NCBI GenBank assembly: GCA_038373865.1
Contig: JAXGGA010002223.1
Location: forward strand, 1-64,000
Length of the DNA: 64,000 bases
Reading direction: 5' to 3'
DNA from: Uloborus plumipes
Lineage: Eukaryota; Arthropoda; Arachnida; Araneae; Uloboridae
The first letter of the stretch is position 1, and every line of letters starts with the position of its first letter. Made by a program: the position numbers and the translations under genes. The notes below the pieces were generated by a model, which saw only the letters and a list, made by a program, of their open reading frames with translations, was not told where the DNA came from and searched no databases. This document shows, in pieces, positions 21,565-32,681 of this stretch.

Positions 21565-22678
21565 TCTGTGGCACTCTGCAGCCTAAACGGATGGACCGAT
21601 TTTGAAAAAGTTTTTTTTTTTTCGAAAGGGGAGTTGATCGAGAGTGTTCTTAGCTAGATTGCGTCTTCGGATGGCTTCAACTAACGAAGATATTAATTAA
21701 AAACCTTTAAAAGGTTTTTCGGGATTTTAGCAGTGAAAACATACTTCAAAATTAAAACAAAATAGCACCAAATGAAAGAGAAAATTTTTTTGCGTCTGAT
21801 ACGATGTAATTGGATCTTCCATGTTCTGTAGAACGCGTTTTTTAAGCAAATGCAGCTTAGCCTTTATTCATGCGATCGGGACCGCTGTCATTGTTGGCAG
21901 ACAAGGAATGCCCGTTTCTATTTAAAAAAAAAAAAAAAAATACTTGTAATTGATTTTATAGTTTAAGGCTTTTCAAAGGGCTTTCAATTTTCTCTCTTGA
22001 ATCTGGTTTTGTTGACAAGCAAATTTTATTAGTAAGGATTACCTTTCTTTCTCCATGTTTACCATGTCCTATATAAAACAGTTTCACATTTTTAGCCACA
22101 GTTTTAGTTTCACATTCAGTCGGGGGTTTTTAAAATTTTTAATTTTATAAGAATATTTTTCGAACATGGATGCTTTACTGTCTTACAAAGAACTACAGTA
22201 AAAAATCATTAAATGACTGCCAACAGAATATCATAACCAGTTATTTGTTAAACAGTAAGATTATTCATGTTTTCGTTATGCATATTGGGTTTATACGTGT
22301 ATATCGAAATAATTACACATTCAGTTTATTACGTACTTATCTATCACTAGAACGAAGAGTATTTTCTTTTGAATTTCTGGAACTTAACCCCTAATTTACT
22401 ACTGATATTAGGTCTTAACTCTAGTGAATTAACGTGACATTTTCGTGAAACGTAACCCACACGTAAAACGAGGGCTTAATGTATAATGCACAAATCATTA
22501 ATGAATAGTTTTGTAAGTTATTTTCGAATTAATAAATTCATTCATTTGCTTTTTGTTCAAACATTTTTTATTGTCTTTCATATAAACTGCTGGACTTTAA
22601 TTCGTGAATCAACTAAAAATTAAAACTTAAAGAACTTAAAGAACTAAAAATTAAAGTAACTCTAAATACAGTTCGTGA
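21565..22678. other. Unassigned stretch
   Basis: AT-rich. Near 21570-21620 is a word series (AAACGGATGGACCGATTTTG) typical of decayed interspersed repeats. No gene recognised. Confidence 0.4.
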
Positions 22679-22837
22679 CAGGCCCGTCATTTAGGGGGGG
22701 GGGCAGGGGGCCTGACTTTGAGAAATCAATGTATTTACCTCTAAGTGGGCGTGGCTTTTGATGTTTTCCAATGAAATTGCCTTGTGTTTGGACCCTTTAC
22801 CCCCCCCCCCCTGGAAAAACATGAAATAACGTCCCTG
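22679..22837. mobile_element. hAT-like MITE, 159 bp
   Basis: Ends CAGGCCCGTCATTT and, inverted, CAGGGACGTTATTT. Perfect 8-bp duplication GTTCGTGA (22671-22678 and 22838-22845). The interior has long G and C runs. Confidence 0.9.
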
Positions 22838-22845
22838 GTTCGTGA

Positions 22846-23675
22846 GAAAAAATTGCGCTAGAGCGAAGCTCTTTTTCGCTGTTTGGATATCAGAATTTTA
22901 ATAATTACTTGAAAAGCTGTCAGGTAGGAAAAAATTGGTTAGGTATAGAACTCAAAATTGGAGTTTAAGTAATTACTTGTTTTGCTGTCATGCAGGAAAA
23001 TTTAATTACGTCTTTTCATTGCAATATTTTTAAACTATAATTTTCAACTGAATATTTCTTTTTAAAATCTGGCCATATATGAGTTTATATTTTTCTTTTC
23101 CCATCTTACATAATTAAATAAAACAGTTCCACCATCAACGACAAACGCAACCGACACATTAATATTTTACATATGTCAGCAATGAGAGAGAGAAAAAAAG
23201 AAAGGAAAAAGAAAAGACGAAATGAATAAACGAATGCAATTTCCTCTCCCCTCCCCCCCTTCCGCACAAATGCTTAATCCCTTCGGTACTATTTGCTCGC
23301 GAATTTTAACCTTGAAAGCGAATCTTATTTCACGGACTGATGTATGCAAACACGTCCGACCAGATTGAAGAAGAAAACACAAAAGAAGAGCCGAAATAAT
23401 AATTTGCCTCGGCAAACAAATGCCGACAAAGCCGGGGCTTTTTCACATGAGTGTTTTATTTTTAATATTTATGTCGTGCGGCATTTATCATCCGCCGCTG
23501 CCAAAGTGACACGGGGAAAAATAGTGCGGAAAAAGCTATAAAAAAATCGGCTTTGCCTGCGAGAAGTGTCGTTTATCCTGATTAACAACGTGTATATATA
23601 TTGAATCGCGGCTAGGGTTGCTGCCGTGGAGGAATCGTTCTGGCTGTTTGCGCAGCCAAATCCTGCAAAACGGAG
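22846..23675. other. Unassigned; GC-richer patch 23440-23660
   Basis: 23440-23660 has CpG words and a TATATATAT stretch (23592-23600) and does not match other repeats. It may be a regulatory or ancient conserved segment. No exon is supportable. Confidence 0.3.
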
Positions 23676-23894
23676 CCAATATGATAAGTTTCGGTATTGA
23701 TTTCATATTCTGTGCTCGGAATTAAAATTTTTGAGGCATTGTTAAGTTTTGTTGTGACGCTGAATTCTGCTGTCTCACTTGGAAAAATTTCTTCTTTGAT
23801 CGAGATTAATTGAGATTAGAATACTGCTCAACGTGGCCTTTTTACAGAAGCCAATATGATAAGTTTACGAACAAAAATGGAACTGATTTTATAT

Positions 23895-24754
23895 GGTATA
23901 CGTACCAGTGAATGAACACTTCCAGTGAATGAGCACTTCGTAATTTTCTTTAAAAAATAAGTTTTTAAACTATTTTTCTTAGATGAATCAGAAGTAGGCA
24001 CGTCATTCTACACATTTCTAAAAAGAAAATGGCTAGAAAATGCTGCGTTTGTGTTTTGTTTGGGGTGTTCATTCACTGGGTCAAGGCACTTTTTCTCCCT
24101 TCAACCCCCCAAAGAACTTATCCAGAACCATAAAAATTAGCGCAATATTTTCACCTAAAGTGTTTCTACTGTCATGTGACAAATGCAACAATTTTTGACG
24201 AGGTTATTAAGGGAGGAGTTTCCTTCAGTCAAAAGTACTACTTTTTGTTACTGAAATTGATAGAATGATATAGAAAAATAACATGGGCCCGGAAAATACT
24301 TTAATTTTCCCAACAGGTTATTTTTTATTATTTTTTTTAAATACCCTACCTTGAAAACGGGGCGTGGTTTTTGTGACGTCAGTGGTGCACCTAACAGCTC
24401 TCTTATTTTGTTTACTAACACCATTTTGCTTGACTTGAGTTGTCCAATCGCAGGAATCGGTGACGTCATGACCTTCGTCATCTCACTACAACCAATTAGA
24501 TTTCGCGCTTACGTGCACCACTGACGTCATGCGCAGATTTTTTTTTTTTTTTTTTTTCAGAATAGCACCTGCGCACCGGTTAAAATAATTCATAAAAAAT
24601 GTTACTGTGTCAAAAAAAAAAAAAAAAAAAAAGGTCAATTCCTATGTTTTGAAGCATGCTCTTTCAGAAAAAAAAACCTTTTGAAATTTCGGAAACTCCC
24701 CAATTTTTGAAAACAAAATTTCCCTTCAGTGTTCATTCACTTGTCGGTATACCC
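23895..24754. mobile_element. Element E6: GGGT-type non-autonomous transposon, 860 bp
   Basis: The left end GGTATACGTACCAGTGAATG and the right end, inverted, GGGTATACCGACAAGTGAATG match through AACACT. The 14-bp word AGTGAATGAACACT recurs at about 23906, 23924 (one change), 24064 (inverted) and 24728 (inverted). Flanks join cleanly to the interrupted 205-bp unit, with TAT on both sides. Inside lies the CRE-word MITE (24374-24529). No coding capacity. Confidence 0.78.
24374..24529. mobile_element. Mini-element with TGACGTCA-containing perfect ends, 156 bp
   Basis: TGACGTCAGTGGTGCAC (24374-24390) is answered by its exact reverse complement at 24513-24529. Another TGACGTCA lies at about 24461-24468. 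TGACGTCA is the palindromic CREB/ATF site, so the element carries three strong sites. Target duplication not identified. Confidence 0.65.
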
Positions 24755-25859
24755 TATTCTGTGCTTGAAATTAAAATTTTCAAAGACTGGTTAGATTTCG
24801 TCCTGGGAGCAAAATTTGCCTTCTGACATAGAAAACTTTCTCCATCAGCTTTTGAGATTAGATTACTCTTCAACATTCCGATAGATTTTATGATTGGTTT
24901 GCCTTTTTACAGAAGCTAAAATGATAAGTTTACGAACTGAAATGGAATTGATTTCATATTCTATGCTTGGCATTGAAAATTTTGAGACTTGATTAAGTTC
25001 TGTTGTTGTGATGCTGATCTCTGCTTCTGACTTCTAGAAATTTCTACACCAGTTTTTGAAATTAGTTTACTTTTCAACATTCTAACAGATTTTAGGATCG
25101 GTTCGCCTTTTTACAAAAGTGAGTAAAAGTTTCGAAATTGAATTCGTATTCAGTACTTAAAATTAAAATTTTAAATACTTGATTAAAAGCTTTGTTTTGA
25201 TGCTGAGTTTGCTGTTTGACTTGGAAAACTCTCTACATCAGTTTGTGAGATTGAATTACTCCTCAACATTCTAATAGATTTATGGCTTGGTTTTCTTTTT
25301 TACAGAAGCCAATATAATAAGTTTCGGAATTAAAATGGAAGTCATTGCATATTCTGTATGCTTAAAATTTCTTAGCATTTAGTTAAAGTTTGTTTGGTTG
25401 CTAGATTTACTGTCTGACTAGGAAAAATTTCTTCCTCATTTTTTGAGATTGGATTACTCCTCCATACTTTAATAGATTTTATAATTGGTTTGCCTTTTTT
25501 ACAGAAGCCGATATGATAAGTTTTAGAAATGATATGAAATTGATTTCATATTCTGTGCTTGGAATGAAAAATTTTAAGTCTTGGTTTTTTTTTTTTTTTT
25601 TGGTGCTAAATTTGCTGTCTTTCATGGAGAATTTTTTAACCAGTTTTTGAGATTGGATTACTTCTCAGCATCCTATAATATATTTTAAGATTGGTTTGTC
25701 TTCTTACAAAACCCAAGTTTCAGAATTGAAACGGAATTGATTTCTTATTCTGTGCTTAAAATTAAAATTTTGATGGAACTGTATTTGTTCATATTCAAAA
25801 AATGGCAACATCTCTTTGTCATCAATAAATTTTTTCACGCTGTTTGATTTCTTTCATTT

Positions 25860-26215
25860 TCGAGCAGAACATATTAATAAATCCAATTTAAAGTGCATAT
25901 TTCCAAATTTAAAAACGCCCATATCTTTTTTCTGGGTGATTTTAGCGTTTGGAGATTTCAAAACTTTTAGAAGAAAATCCCTCGAGAAGATCCGATAATT
26001 ATTTCGGATAGAAAGAGCAATTTTAAGAGCAAAAAATAAAATTCGACTAGATCGGTACTTTTTTGATGTTCGAAAACTCCCCTACAACCTTCCCGTGTAG
26101 CCACGTACTTCCCTGCCAAATTTGATTCAGGTCAGACGTAAACTGTGTATTTGTATTGGGAACATACACACGCACGCACATACATACATATTCTTCGTTT
26201 TATTTATACGGATTA
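25860..26215 (+). repeat. Possible diverged relative of repeat family A
   Basis: Holds GATCCGATAATTATTTCGGATAGA, comparable to a family A word near 3470-3495, and ends in an (ACAC/CATA)n stretch (26163-26192) before TTTATACGG. Similarity is weak and judged by eye. Confidence 0.3.
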
Positions 26216-26239
26216 CCTTTATCTTTTGTCGACGTTTTT

Positions 26240-26335
26240 TCATCCATAAGCTCACATCCTTTGCATTGAAAAGGGCATTCTTTGTAGTGCCGAAACATGT
26301 GTCTACAGCATTCTGCATTTTTTGTGCTTCAAAAC
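26240..26335 (+). repeat. Foldback family F, half copy F4
   Basis: A single arm: CATCCATAAGCTCAC, the core word, and a short outer piece ending TTTTTGTGC. No inverted partner nearby. Confidence 0.78.
26261..26308 (+). ncRNA. Hammerhead-like motif, F4
   Basis: TTGCA..TACAG stem I (one pair lost), core strand TTGAAAA, stem II GGCATT/AGTGCC retaining pairs through a G-U, GAAA, and ACATGTGT with C at the cleavage position. Diverged but still foldable. Confidence 0.35.
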
Positions 26336-26706
26336 ACTGAAAAAGCTTAATTTTCCTTTATTTTAAGTTTCTATCCATTTTTTTTTTTTTATGTGAGATT
26401 ATCATTTAATACCTCCTCTTCATTCCCCATCATTGCCATTATGAAAGAAAAAAAGAGCTGTGACATTTAATCGTTCTTCCTAAATATCCTATGTATAAAT
26501 TCTAAATCCAAAAGTTCCAATGCCGTAAGCTTTAGAGGAAAAGCGCTCTTTTTACTTTCAAAAATACATTCTGGTTAAAATTAAGATAACAGGAAGGTCA
26601 CTTTATGAAATGCAAGTTAATAACTGCTTTAATCTTTCAATAAGGATTAGGAAGAAGCCACAGAAAATCTGGTTTGACTATGGCATCCAACTCTTGTCAT
26701 GTAAAT

Positions 26707-26905
26707 TACACACTAAAAAATGAATGTTGTTTTTACATTATAATGCAGTTAGTTTTATGGTAATAAACTAAAAATTTCTACTTTTATATTAATAAGCTGT
26801 AAAATTCATAATTTTACAGTAATGAAACGTAAAATTGCTAATTTTGCAGTTTATTACTGTACATTTTAGTTTTAAACTGGAACCTCTGCTGCCAGTATTA
26901 TCTAA
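26707..26905. repeat. CAGTAATAAACTG self-complementary repeat, locus 2
   Basis: It begins CACTAAAAAATGAATGTTG, which is the inverted right terminus of the element 28174-29517, and carries the same TTTACAGT/ACTGTAAA alternation. It is truncated on the right. Confidence 0.75.
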
Positions 26906-26982
26906 TATAGGGACAAGTATTATATCTAATAGCATCTGGTTTCCCTAAAAAGGATTTGTGTGGCCCTGAGTAATCAGAGACC

Positions 26983-27013
<31 letters not shown>
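26983..27013 (+). repeat. poly(T) tract
   Basis: About 30 T in a row; likely an old poly(A) tail in reverse or a replication-slippage tract. Confidence 0.8.
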
Positions 27014-27702
27014 GCGCTTCTTTAAAACCATTTTGTTATCCCTCTTGTATGAGTAAGGAAGCTCATTACACAATGTTACAGTTCCTCCGCTTATTAAAAT
27101 CACATTTGTGCGGAGGACATTTGATTTTATTAAACGGCGGATTTCACAAACCGGTATACCTACATTTAAAAAAAAATGTATATATATTTTTTTTTTTCAA
27201 TCCTCTGAAAAGGCAAATGAAATACTGCATTAATATTTTGTTTTAAGTGCGTTGAAATTAAGTTGAACATACTGAACAAATGTGAAAATTGCTGCCGAGA
27301 GTCTAAGCAGGCCCTTGGTCAGTTTGGTCTCCAATTTTTTCTACACTATGCTCTCCAAAAGCTTGATTTTATAAAACAGCGATAATGATTTCATTCAAAA
27401 ATGGCTTTTGCATATTTTTTGTATATTAATGATTCGGTTGGTTAAAAATTTTGAAGACAAATTTAACTGAACACTTTTTATGTGAAGAGGTCACATCCAC
27501 CAAATGATGTCACTGGGGTGGGAGAGGGCGAGGGTTCGGGGAATCGTGAGTTTATGACAGGGAAGAAAAAGGATAACAAGACGTGAAACATCACACATTG
27601 TTTATAGCAATGTGCTTACGAAAAATAACTGATATGTGACAAGGGGAAGGGAGGGGAAGGGAATAATGTGAAAAGCAACACTCACGATGGAGGTTGGGGA
27701 GT
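27014..27702. other. Unassigned stretch
   Basis: No gene or element recognised. 27510-27680 is purine-rich with GGGAAGGG words. Confidence 0.4.
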
Positions 27703-28093
27703 CCCTAGCAGCATAATTTCATCGGCCGATGATTTGCCACTCATCGAAACCCGATGAAATTCTCATCAGCCTATGATCGATTCCGATGAGTTCTCATCGG
27801 GAATTGCTCCAATCGGCCAAACAGAATCCGATAAGTTTTTCTCGAAATACGATGAGATTTGGAGCAATTTACGAGCAGTCCCGTGCCGATGAATTTAGGA
27901 TCAATTTTGGATGCTCGGCTTATTTTCATCGGGAAAGTAGATCGGAAGGATATCGCTTTCCGATGAAAAGTAGCTCATCGAAAACTGTACTCGGATACTG
28001 GATCGGAACGATGTCATCGTACGTTACGGGATCAGTTTACGGGGAGTTCGATGATCGGCGGAGCAAAATCCGATGAGTTGATGCTACTTGGGG
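27703..28093. mobile_element. CGATGA-rich element, copy 2, with both ends (391 bp)
   Basis: Left end CCCTAGCAGCATAATTTCATCGG; right end, inverted, CCCCAAGTAGCATCAACTCATCGG. The interior carries more than a dozen CGATGA or TCATCG words, many as TCATCGG/CCGATGA pairs, giving strong self-complementarity. It matches copy 1 at 13038-13357. No coding capacity. Confidence 0.82.
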
Positions 28094-28364
28094 TTACATG
28101 GGTTAAAAAAAAGTTTGATATCATAATTGAACAGCCTCTCTTAAAGGCACATTTTAAAATGTCTGTAGACATGCACTGCAAAAAACGAACTGTTGCTTTT
28201 ACAGTATAATACTGGCAGCCGATGTTCCAATTCAAAACTGTAAAATGCACAGTAATAAACTGTAAAGCTAGCAATTTTACAGTTTCTTACTGTAAAGTTA
28301 GAAATTTTACAGTTTACTGCCATAAAATGTAGCTGTATTATACTGTAAAAACAACAGTATAATA

Positions 28365-28618
28365 GCTGAGAACCGGCCATCACAGGGGCATGAAGATGGA
28401 TGGAGAGGGTGGAAGGGTTTATAGAAACTGTTGCAATTGCCCAGATACACAGCTCACACCTTGTCATATCTTTGAGTGTCCAGCAATAAGTGCGAACCTG
28501 AGAGAAATGGGTGTATTGCCGTCACTTGTAGACCGTTATGATGATAACATCCAACAAATCGCAAAAACAGTTATTGGGATCGATGGAGTTATTTAGTTCG
28601 GCTAAGTCACTGACACGA

Positions 28619-28670
<52 letters not shown>
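28365..28670 (+). mobile_element. 5'-truncated LINE insertion with poly(A) tail
   Basis: Bounded by the 12-bp duplication AACAGTATAATA (28353-28364 and 28671-28682). It ends in about 51 A residues (28620-28670). The perfect duplication and long tail point to a recent target-primed insertion. Confidence 0.92.
28366..28596 (+). pseudogene. C-terminal end of a non-LTR retrotransposon ORF (5' truncated)
   Basis: The open frame LRTGHHRGMKM..RVYRNCCNC..HIFEC runs to a TAG at 28594-28596, with no start of its own. The spaced Cys-x-Cys..His..Cys pattern (CNC, then HIFEC) is a zinc-binding tail found after the RNase H region of many arthropod LINE polyproteins. LRTGH is a common word at the end of such RNase H domains. 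Only about 76 residues remain; reverse transcriptase and endonuclease are lost. The family cannot be fixed from this piece. Confidence 0.8.
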
Positions 28671-28673
<3 letters not shown>

Positions 28674-28864
28674 AGTATAATACTGAGAGCAGAAGTTCCA
28701 GTTTAAAACTGTAAAATGCACGGTAAAAAACTGCAAAATGAGCAATTTTAGTTTATTACCGTAAAATGAACAGTTTTACAGTTTAGTACTGTAAAATGAG
28801 CAATTTGAGTTTATTACTGTACGATTAGAAATTTGAACAGTTTATTACTATAAAATTAACTATA

Positions 28865-29478
28865 GGGTCATTCTATAGTGACTAACGTAACATTCAGAGC
28901 TGATTCTGTAACTGTTTTTACTTGTAACTTAAGGGATAAAAAATATGTTTTGGTTATGCTGGTGGATTTACAATGTACATGGTATCTATGTATCATTTCT
29001 GCTAAGAATTTAAAACAAAATTACCGACAGTAGATTATTTTTCAACCAAAATAGCAGCGTGAGTAACGTAACATTTTTGCAACCCTGAAAATTGATGCTC
29101 ATGTTATGAGGCAAAAATTTCTCAAAGTTAAACAAGTGTTAAAAATTGAATGATACATTTAAAAAATGTGTAAAGTTGGCTTTTAAAAATATAAAACACA
29201 TTTATTAAATCTTAATTTTTTTTAGTTTTAAGTGTCACTTTTACTCAAGGTGAAGTGTGACTAACGTAACCATCGAATAACAAGCAGCAAACACACTGCA
29301 AACTATTTATTATGGCTAATCTCAGTGATAATTACAATACCTTTTCAATTTTTTTTAACTTCTTATGTTGTATGATTTTTATTTATGTATTTATTTATTT
29401 ATTTATTGATACTTTTTTCACTTCAGTATTTTTTTTTTTTTTCCTTCGGCTGTGGTTCACATTTCTATGGAATGACCC
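28865..29478. mobile_element. Element E3: GGGT-type non-autonomous transposon, 614 bp
   Basis: Ends GGGTCATTCTATAG and, inverted, GGGTCATTCCATAG. Flanks TATA and TGTG each differ by one base from TGTA, the sequence expected there from the uninterrupted block AACTGTATTATACTG at 28331-28345. The word GTGACTAACGTAACAT occurs at about 28878, again at 29060 (GTGAGTAACGTAACAT) and 29258 (GTGACTAACGTAACCA). No transposase. Confidence 0.78.
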
Positions 29479-29519
29479 TGTGTTACACTGTAAAAACAAC
29501 ATTCATTTTTTGCAGTGTG

Positions 29520-29881
29520 GGAATAATATCTGAAGTTAGTTTGAACATGTAGTTAGTAGATAACTAACTACATGTATTTAATAAAAGTAATTATAGAATT
29601 TTACGAAGGAAAAACTGTTAACCTTTTCAATCATCTGCGTATTTGGTTTTATGAGCTTGATCGATTCAGCAGGTCGAAGGTCTAGTTCATGCTCTAGGAA
29701 CCAATAGCTGTAACACCTCCTGAGAAAATATTGCGTTAATATTTTGTTATACAAAAGAAGAACCTAAGAGAGTTAAAAATTATTGTTGAATAAAGACGAC
29801 GAATTCATAATACGATATTTCATTTCAATAAAAGGTCTTTAACGAATACGAAAATATTAAATTATTTAATACATCGGACAG
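29520..29881. other. Unassigned stretch
   Basis: AT-rich. A short palindrome AACTAACTACATG / CATGTAGTTAGT lies at about 29545-29577. No gene recognised. Confidence 0.4.
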
Positions 29882-30680
29882 CCCCGCATTTGGTTTCAAA
29901 TGCACTCTCTTTTCATGCTTGCAAAAATTAGACCTATGAACAAAAGACAGAGAGAGAGAGAAACTCTCCATCCTTTGGTTTTAAATGCACTTCCTTCTCA
30001 TGTTTGCAAAAATTTGACCTCTGAGAGAAAGGTAGAAACTCTCAGTCATTTGGTTGAAATGCACTCTCTTCTCATGTTAGCGAATTAGTCCTCGGAGGGA
30101 AAGATGAGAGAGAGAGAGAAACTCTCCATCCTTTGGTTTTAAATGCACTTTCTTCTCATTTTTGTAAAAATTTGACCTCTGAGAGAACGAAAGAGAGAGA
30201 GAAACTCTCCATCCCTTTGTTTTAAATACACTCTCTTCTCATGCTTGCAAATTAGTCCTCGGAGAAAAAGATAGAGATATATATATATAGAGAGAGAGAG
30301 AGAAATTCTAGAACCTTTGGTTTTAAATTCACTCTCTTCTCATGTTTGCAAATTAGTGCTCTGAGAGAAAGAAAGAGAGGGAGAAACTCTCCATTCCTTG
30401 GTTTTAAATGCACTCTCTTCTCATGCTCGCAAAAATTAGACCTCTAAAAGAAAGAAATATACAGAAAGGGAGAAACTCTCCATCCTTCGTACCAATAATT
30501 CCTTACCGCTCCTCAAAAAGCGTAAGGATATTTTTGAGAGGTCACAGTGACCTCCCATAACCACCAATCGCACAGCCCCACACTTAATTTTAAATACACT
30601 TTCTTCTCATGTTTGCAAAAATTAGCCCTCTGTGAGAGAAAGAAAGAGAAAGAGAGAGAGAGAGAGAGAAACTCTCCATC
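29882..30680 (+). repeat. Minisatellite, ~85-bp unit, eight units
   Basis: Units start near 29887, 29973, 30048, 30131, 30217, 30316, 30397 and 30585. The ordered words are TTTGGTTTTAAATGCACTCT, CTTCTCATGCTTGCAAA, a CTCTGAGAGAAAG-type (GA)n stretch and GAAACTCTCCATCC. Between units 7 and 8 is a 110-bp non-repeat insert that includes AGGTCACAGTGACCT (30539-30553). Length differences come mainly from the GA and TA microsatellite parts. Confidence 0.9.
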
Positions 30681-30788
30681 CCTCGCATCAATAATCCCTC
30701 AGTGCTCTTCAGAAAAGCGCGATCACGTGCCAAAAGTAGCACGCACAGATCTCCCCCTGCTGCCAAAACTGAAATTTCAAAAAAAGAA

Positions 30789-31130
30789 ATAAACCCGAAA
30801 TAAAAAAGGCGGGCCGTCGGAGCGCTCCCTGATTGGTCGAGCGGGCCCGCAAAGTCCACCCGCTTCTCGCTCCTAATCCACTCGGTCACGGCCTTCATTT
30901 GGCGGATATGGATGAGTGAGAGGGGTCTCTCCTCTCCTCCCGGGGGTTGATGAGGTCGGTTATGAGTTACCACTCGGCGGGTGTCTGATTGGCAGCATTG
31001 AAAATTTGAGCGCGCGCTTTTTCTTTCGGCCCGCGCGTAATAGCCGGGATCGCTCATTTTGGGGCTTTTATTTTCGGAAAGTAAACAGCTTTTGCGTTGT
31101 TTGCAGCTGTTGAGAGCTTTGGACAGAGGA
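30789..31130 (+). promoter_or_regulatory. Candidate CpG-rich promoter-like patch
   Basis: GC-rich and CpG-rich relative to its surroundings, not matching any repeat in the window. It carries two inverted CCAAT boxes as CTGATTGG (about 30828 and 30985), GAGCGCGCGC and GGCCCGCGCG words. An adjacent GGAAAGTAAAC at about 31075 could be a splice donor on +. No coding exon is defined, and a 155-aa reverse frame across it is not convincing. If real, the gene body would lie beyond the hAT insertion to the right or on the minus strand to the left. Confidence 0.3.
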
Positions 31131-31355
31131 AAAGAAGGAAGAGTTGGATGTCGAAGTTGAGGCTTATAGTCAGGGGCGGTAAATAAGGGGGCAAGAGCCC
31201 CCCCCCTCTTGCCGCACCGCGAAATATTTTTCGCAGAATGTTAAAAACTGGTAAATTTAATTTATGAAAACACAAATCAATAATCACGTTCAAAAGGAAC
31301 TAAAATAGCTTGTTCATTTTTAACAAAAATTGATAAAGCTCATCGAGCAATTCTC

Positions 31356-32600
<1,245 letters not shown>

Positions 32601-32679
32601 ATATATAAACGGCTCCAACAATTTCGATAAAATTTTGTATTTAGATAAAGTTTTGGTTTTTGAGTTCATTTACATCGGC

Positions 32680-32681
<2 letters not shown>

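Larger units (their letters stand above)
23676..25785 (+). repeat. Satellite-like tandem array, ~205-bp unit, interrupted by E6
   Basis: Units start with AGAAGCCAATATGATAAGTTT or variants near 23671, 23849, 24910, 25115, 25308, 25505 and 25703 (last one partial). Each then shows TTGATTTCATATTCTGTGCTT, AATTAAAATTTT, TGCTGTCTGACTTGG, TTTTTGAGATT and GGTTTGCCTTTTTACAG in that order. Six units plus a part are present. The second unit is split by E6 (23895-24754). Confidence 0.88.
28174..29517. mobile_element. CACTGC-ended palindromic element, host of two insertions
   Basis: Left end CACTGCAAAAAACGAACTGT; right end, inverted, CACTGCAAAAAATGAATGTT. Between them lie two blocks built from ACAGTATAATACTG, TTTTACAGTTT and TTTATTACTGTAAAA words. 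The element is interrupted by a LINE (28365-28670) and by E3 (28865-29478). Removing both leaves about 420 bp of self-complementary sequence. The flanking dinucleotide is TG on both sides, so a decayed 2-bp target is possible. Confidence 0.75.

Noticed and set aside
29882..30680. Regularly spaced repeats that could suggest a CRISPR array
   Set aside because: Units are contiguous and diverged with no unique spacers, in a eukaryotic context; it is a minisatellite.
30590..31057. 155-aa reverse frame across the end of the minisatellite and the GC-rich patch
   Set aside because: Its C-terminal part is translated (GA)n repeat and the rest has no family resemblance; no splice or start context supports it.
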